From Holophagaceae bacterium UBA706 (GTDB taxonomy: Bacteria > Acidobacteriota > Holophagae > Holophagales > Holophagaceae), in the NCBI GenBank assembly GCA_002298155.1, contig DBME01000304.1:1-10412 (forward strand): DNA of 10,412 nt, written 5' to 3'. Shown here one piece after another: positions 10,275 to 10,412 of the stretch. How positions within the stretch are numbered: position 1 is the first letter of the stretch; every line of letters starts with the position of its first letter. The position numbers and the translations under genes are program-made. Under the pieces are notes generated by a model that did no database searches, was not told where the DNA came from, and saw only the letters and a program-made list of their open reading frames with translations.

Positions 10275-10305
10275 TGCCACTGAAAAGCCAAGCTTTTCAG
10301 TGGCA
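10275..10305 (-). terminator. Intrinsic terminator downstream of ndk
   Basis: TGCCACTGAAAAGC (10275-10288) pairs perfectly over 14 bases with GCTTTTCAGTGGCA (10292-10305) around a 3-base loop. Read on the minus strand the hairpin is followed by TTTTGATAATTATC, a short U-rich tail. On the plus strand no T run follows, so the direction is that of ndk, whose stop is 26 bases upstream. It should separate ndk from the PaaK/CapK-like gene. Confidence 0.85.
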
Positions 10306-10331
10306 CATGTTGTCGAAATCAAGTTCCCGGA

Positions 10332-10412
10332 TCAGACCAGGTCGAAGGCGTTGAAGAAGTAGGAAACTTCCCGGGCCGCGGAGGCCGGGGCGTCGGAGCC
10401 GTGCACGGCGTT
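10332..10412 (-). CDS. ndk: Nucleoside diphosphate kinase, C-terminal end (partial, cut by window end)
   Basis: The last 26 codons and the TGA stop (10332-10334) are present, and the rest lies outside the window. The fragment begins NAVHGSDAP and ends YFFNAFDLV. It contains the NxxHGSD active-site motif; the His at 10401-10403 is the residue that is transiently phosphorylated. It continues with the family's typical Ser-Ala-Ala-Arg-Glu helix and closing aromatic residues. Ndk transfers the gamma phosphate between nucleoside triphosphates and diphosphates in the cytosol to balance NTP pools. The reading frame is open to the edge with no damage, and a strong terminator follows 26 bases after the stop. 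Confidence 0.93.
   Translation of the reverse strand, partial: NAVHGSDAPASAAREVSYFFNAFDLV

Overview
This is a GC-rich bacterial window with tight gene packing, frequent GTG and TTG starts and 4-base gene overlaps. It has an Feo iron-uptake operon, a very large propeller-type hybrid histidine kinase and a response regulator with a Cys-rich tail. These features fit an Acidobacteriota-like environmental bacterium of the Holophaga/Geothrix kind. That placement is an impression from protein style, not a database result.

Layout. (1) Minus strand, 1-2555: a ferrous-iron import operon read leftwards, feoA, then feoB, then a small FeoB-associated Cys-rich membrane protein cut by the window edge. The genes abut as TGA/ATG and overlap as ATGA, so translational coupling is likely. 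(2) 2556-2663: a roughly 108-base divergent intergenic region with candidate promoters facing both ways. (3) Plus strand, 2664-8205: a three-gene run of a PgsA-type CDP-alcohol phosphatidyltransferase, an AI-2E/PerM-family membrane transporter and a 1310-residue hybrid sensor kinase, joined by TTGA and GTGA overlaps. (4) Plus strand, 8260-8877: a stand-alone response regulator with a four-cysteine C-terminal module and its own candidate promoter. (5) Minus strand, 8868-10193: a PaaK/CapK-family adenylate-forming enzyme whose 3' end overlaps the regulator tail to tail by 10 bases. (6) Minus strand, 10332-10412: the last 26 codons of nucleoside diphosphate kinase, followed by a strong intrinsic terminator at 10275-10305. 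No stretch longer than 300 bases lacks a gene.

How the parts relate. The Feo genes form one pathway: GTP-dependent Fe(II) import, with a small partner and a small Cys-rich accessory. The hybrid kinase probably senses a periplasmic signal through its beta-propeller and Y_Y_Y region and phosphorylates its own receiver, the adjacent regulator, or both. Neither protein shows a DNA-binding domain, so the output is likely protein-protein contact or the Cys-rich tail. Membrane lipid synthesis, a membrane exporter and the kinase appear co-translated, but nothing in the sequence proves a shared function. I found no mobile element, CRISPR array, tRNA or rRNA. The least explained elements are the four-Cys tail of the regulator, the His-less helical domain ending the kinase, and an 11-base promoter-like motif shared exactly by feoA and the regulator.
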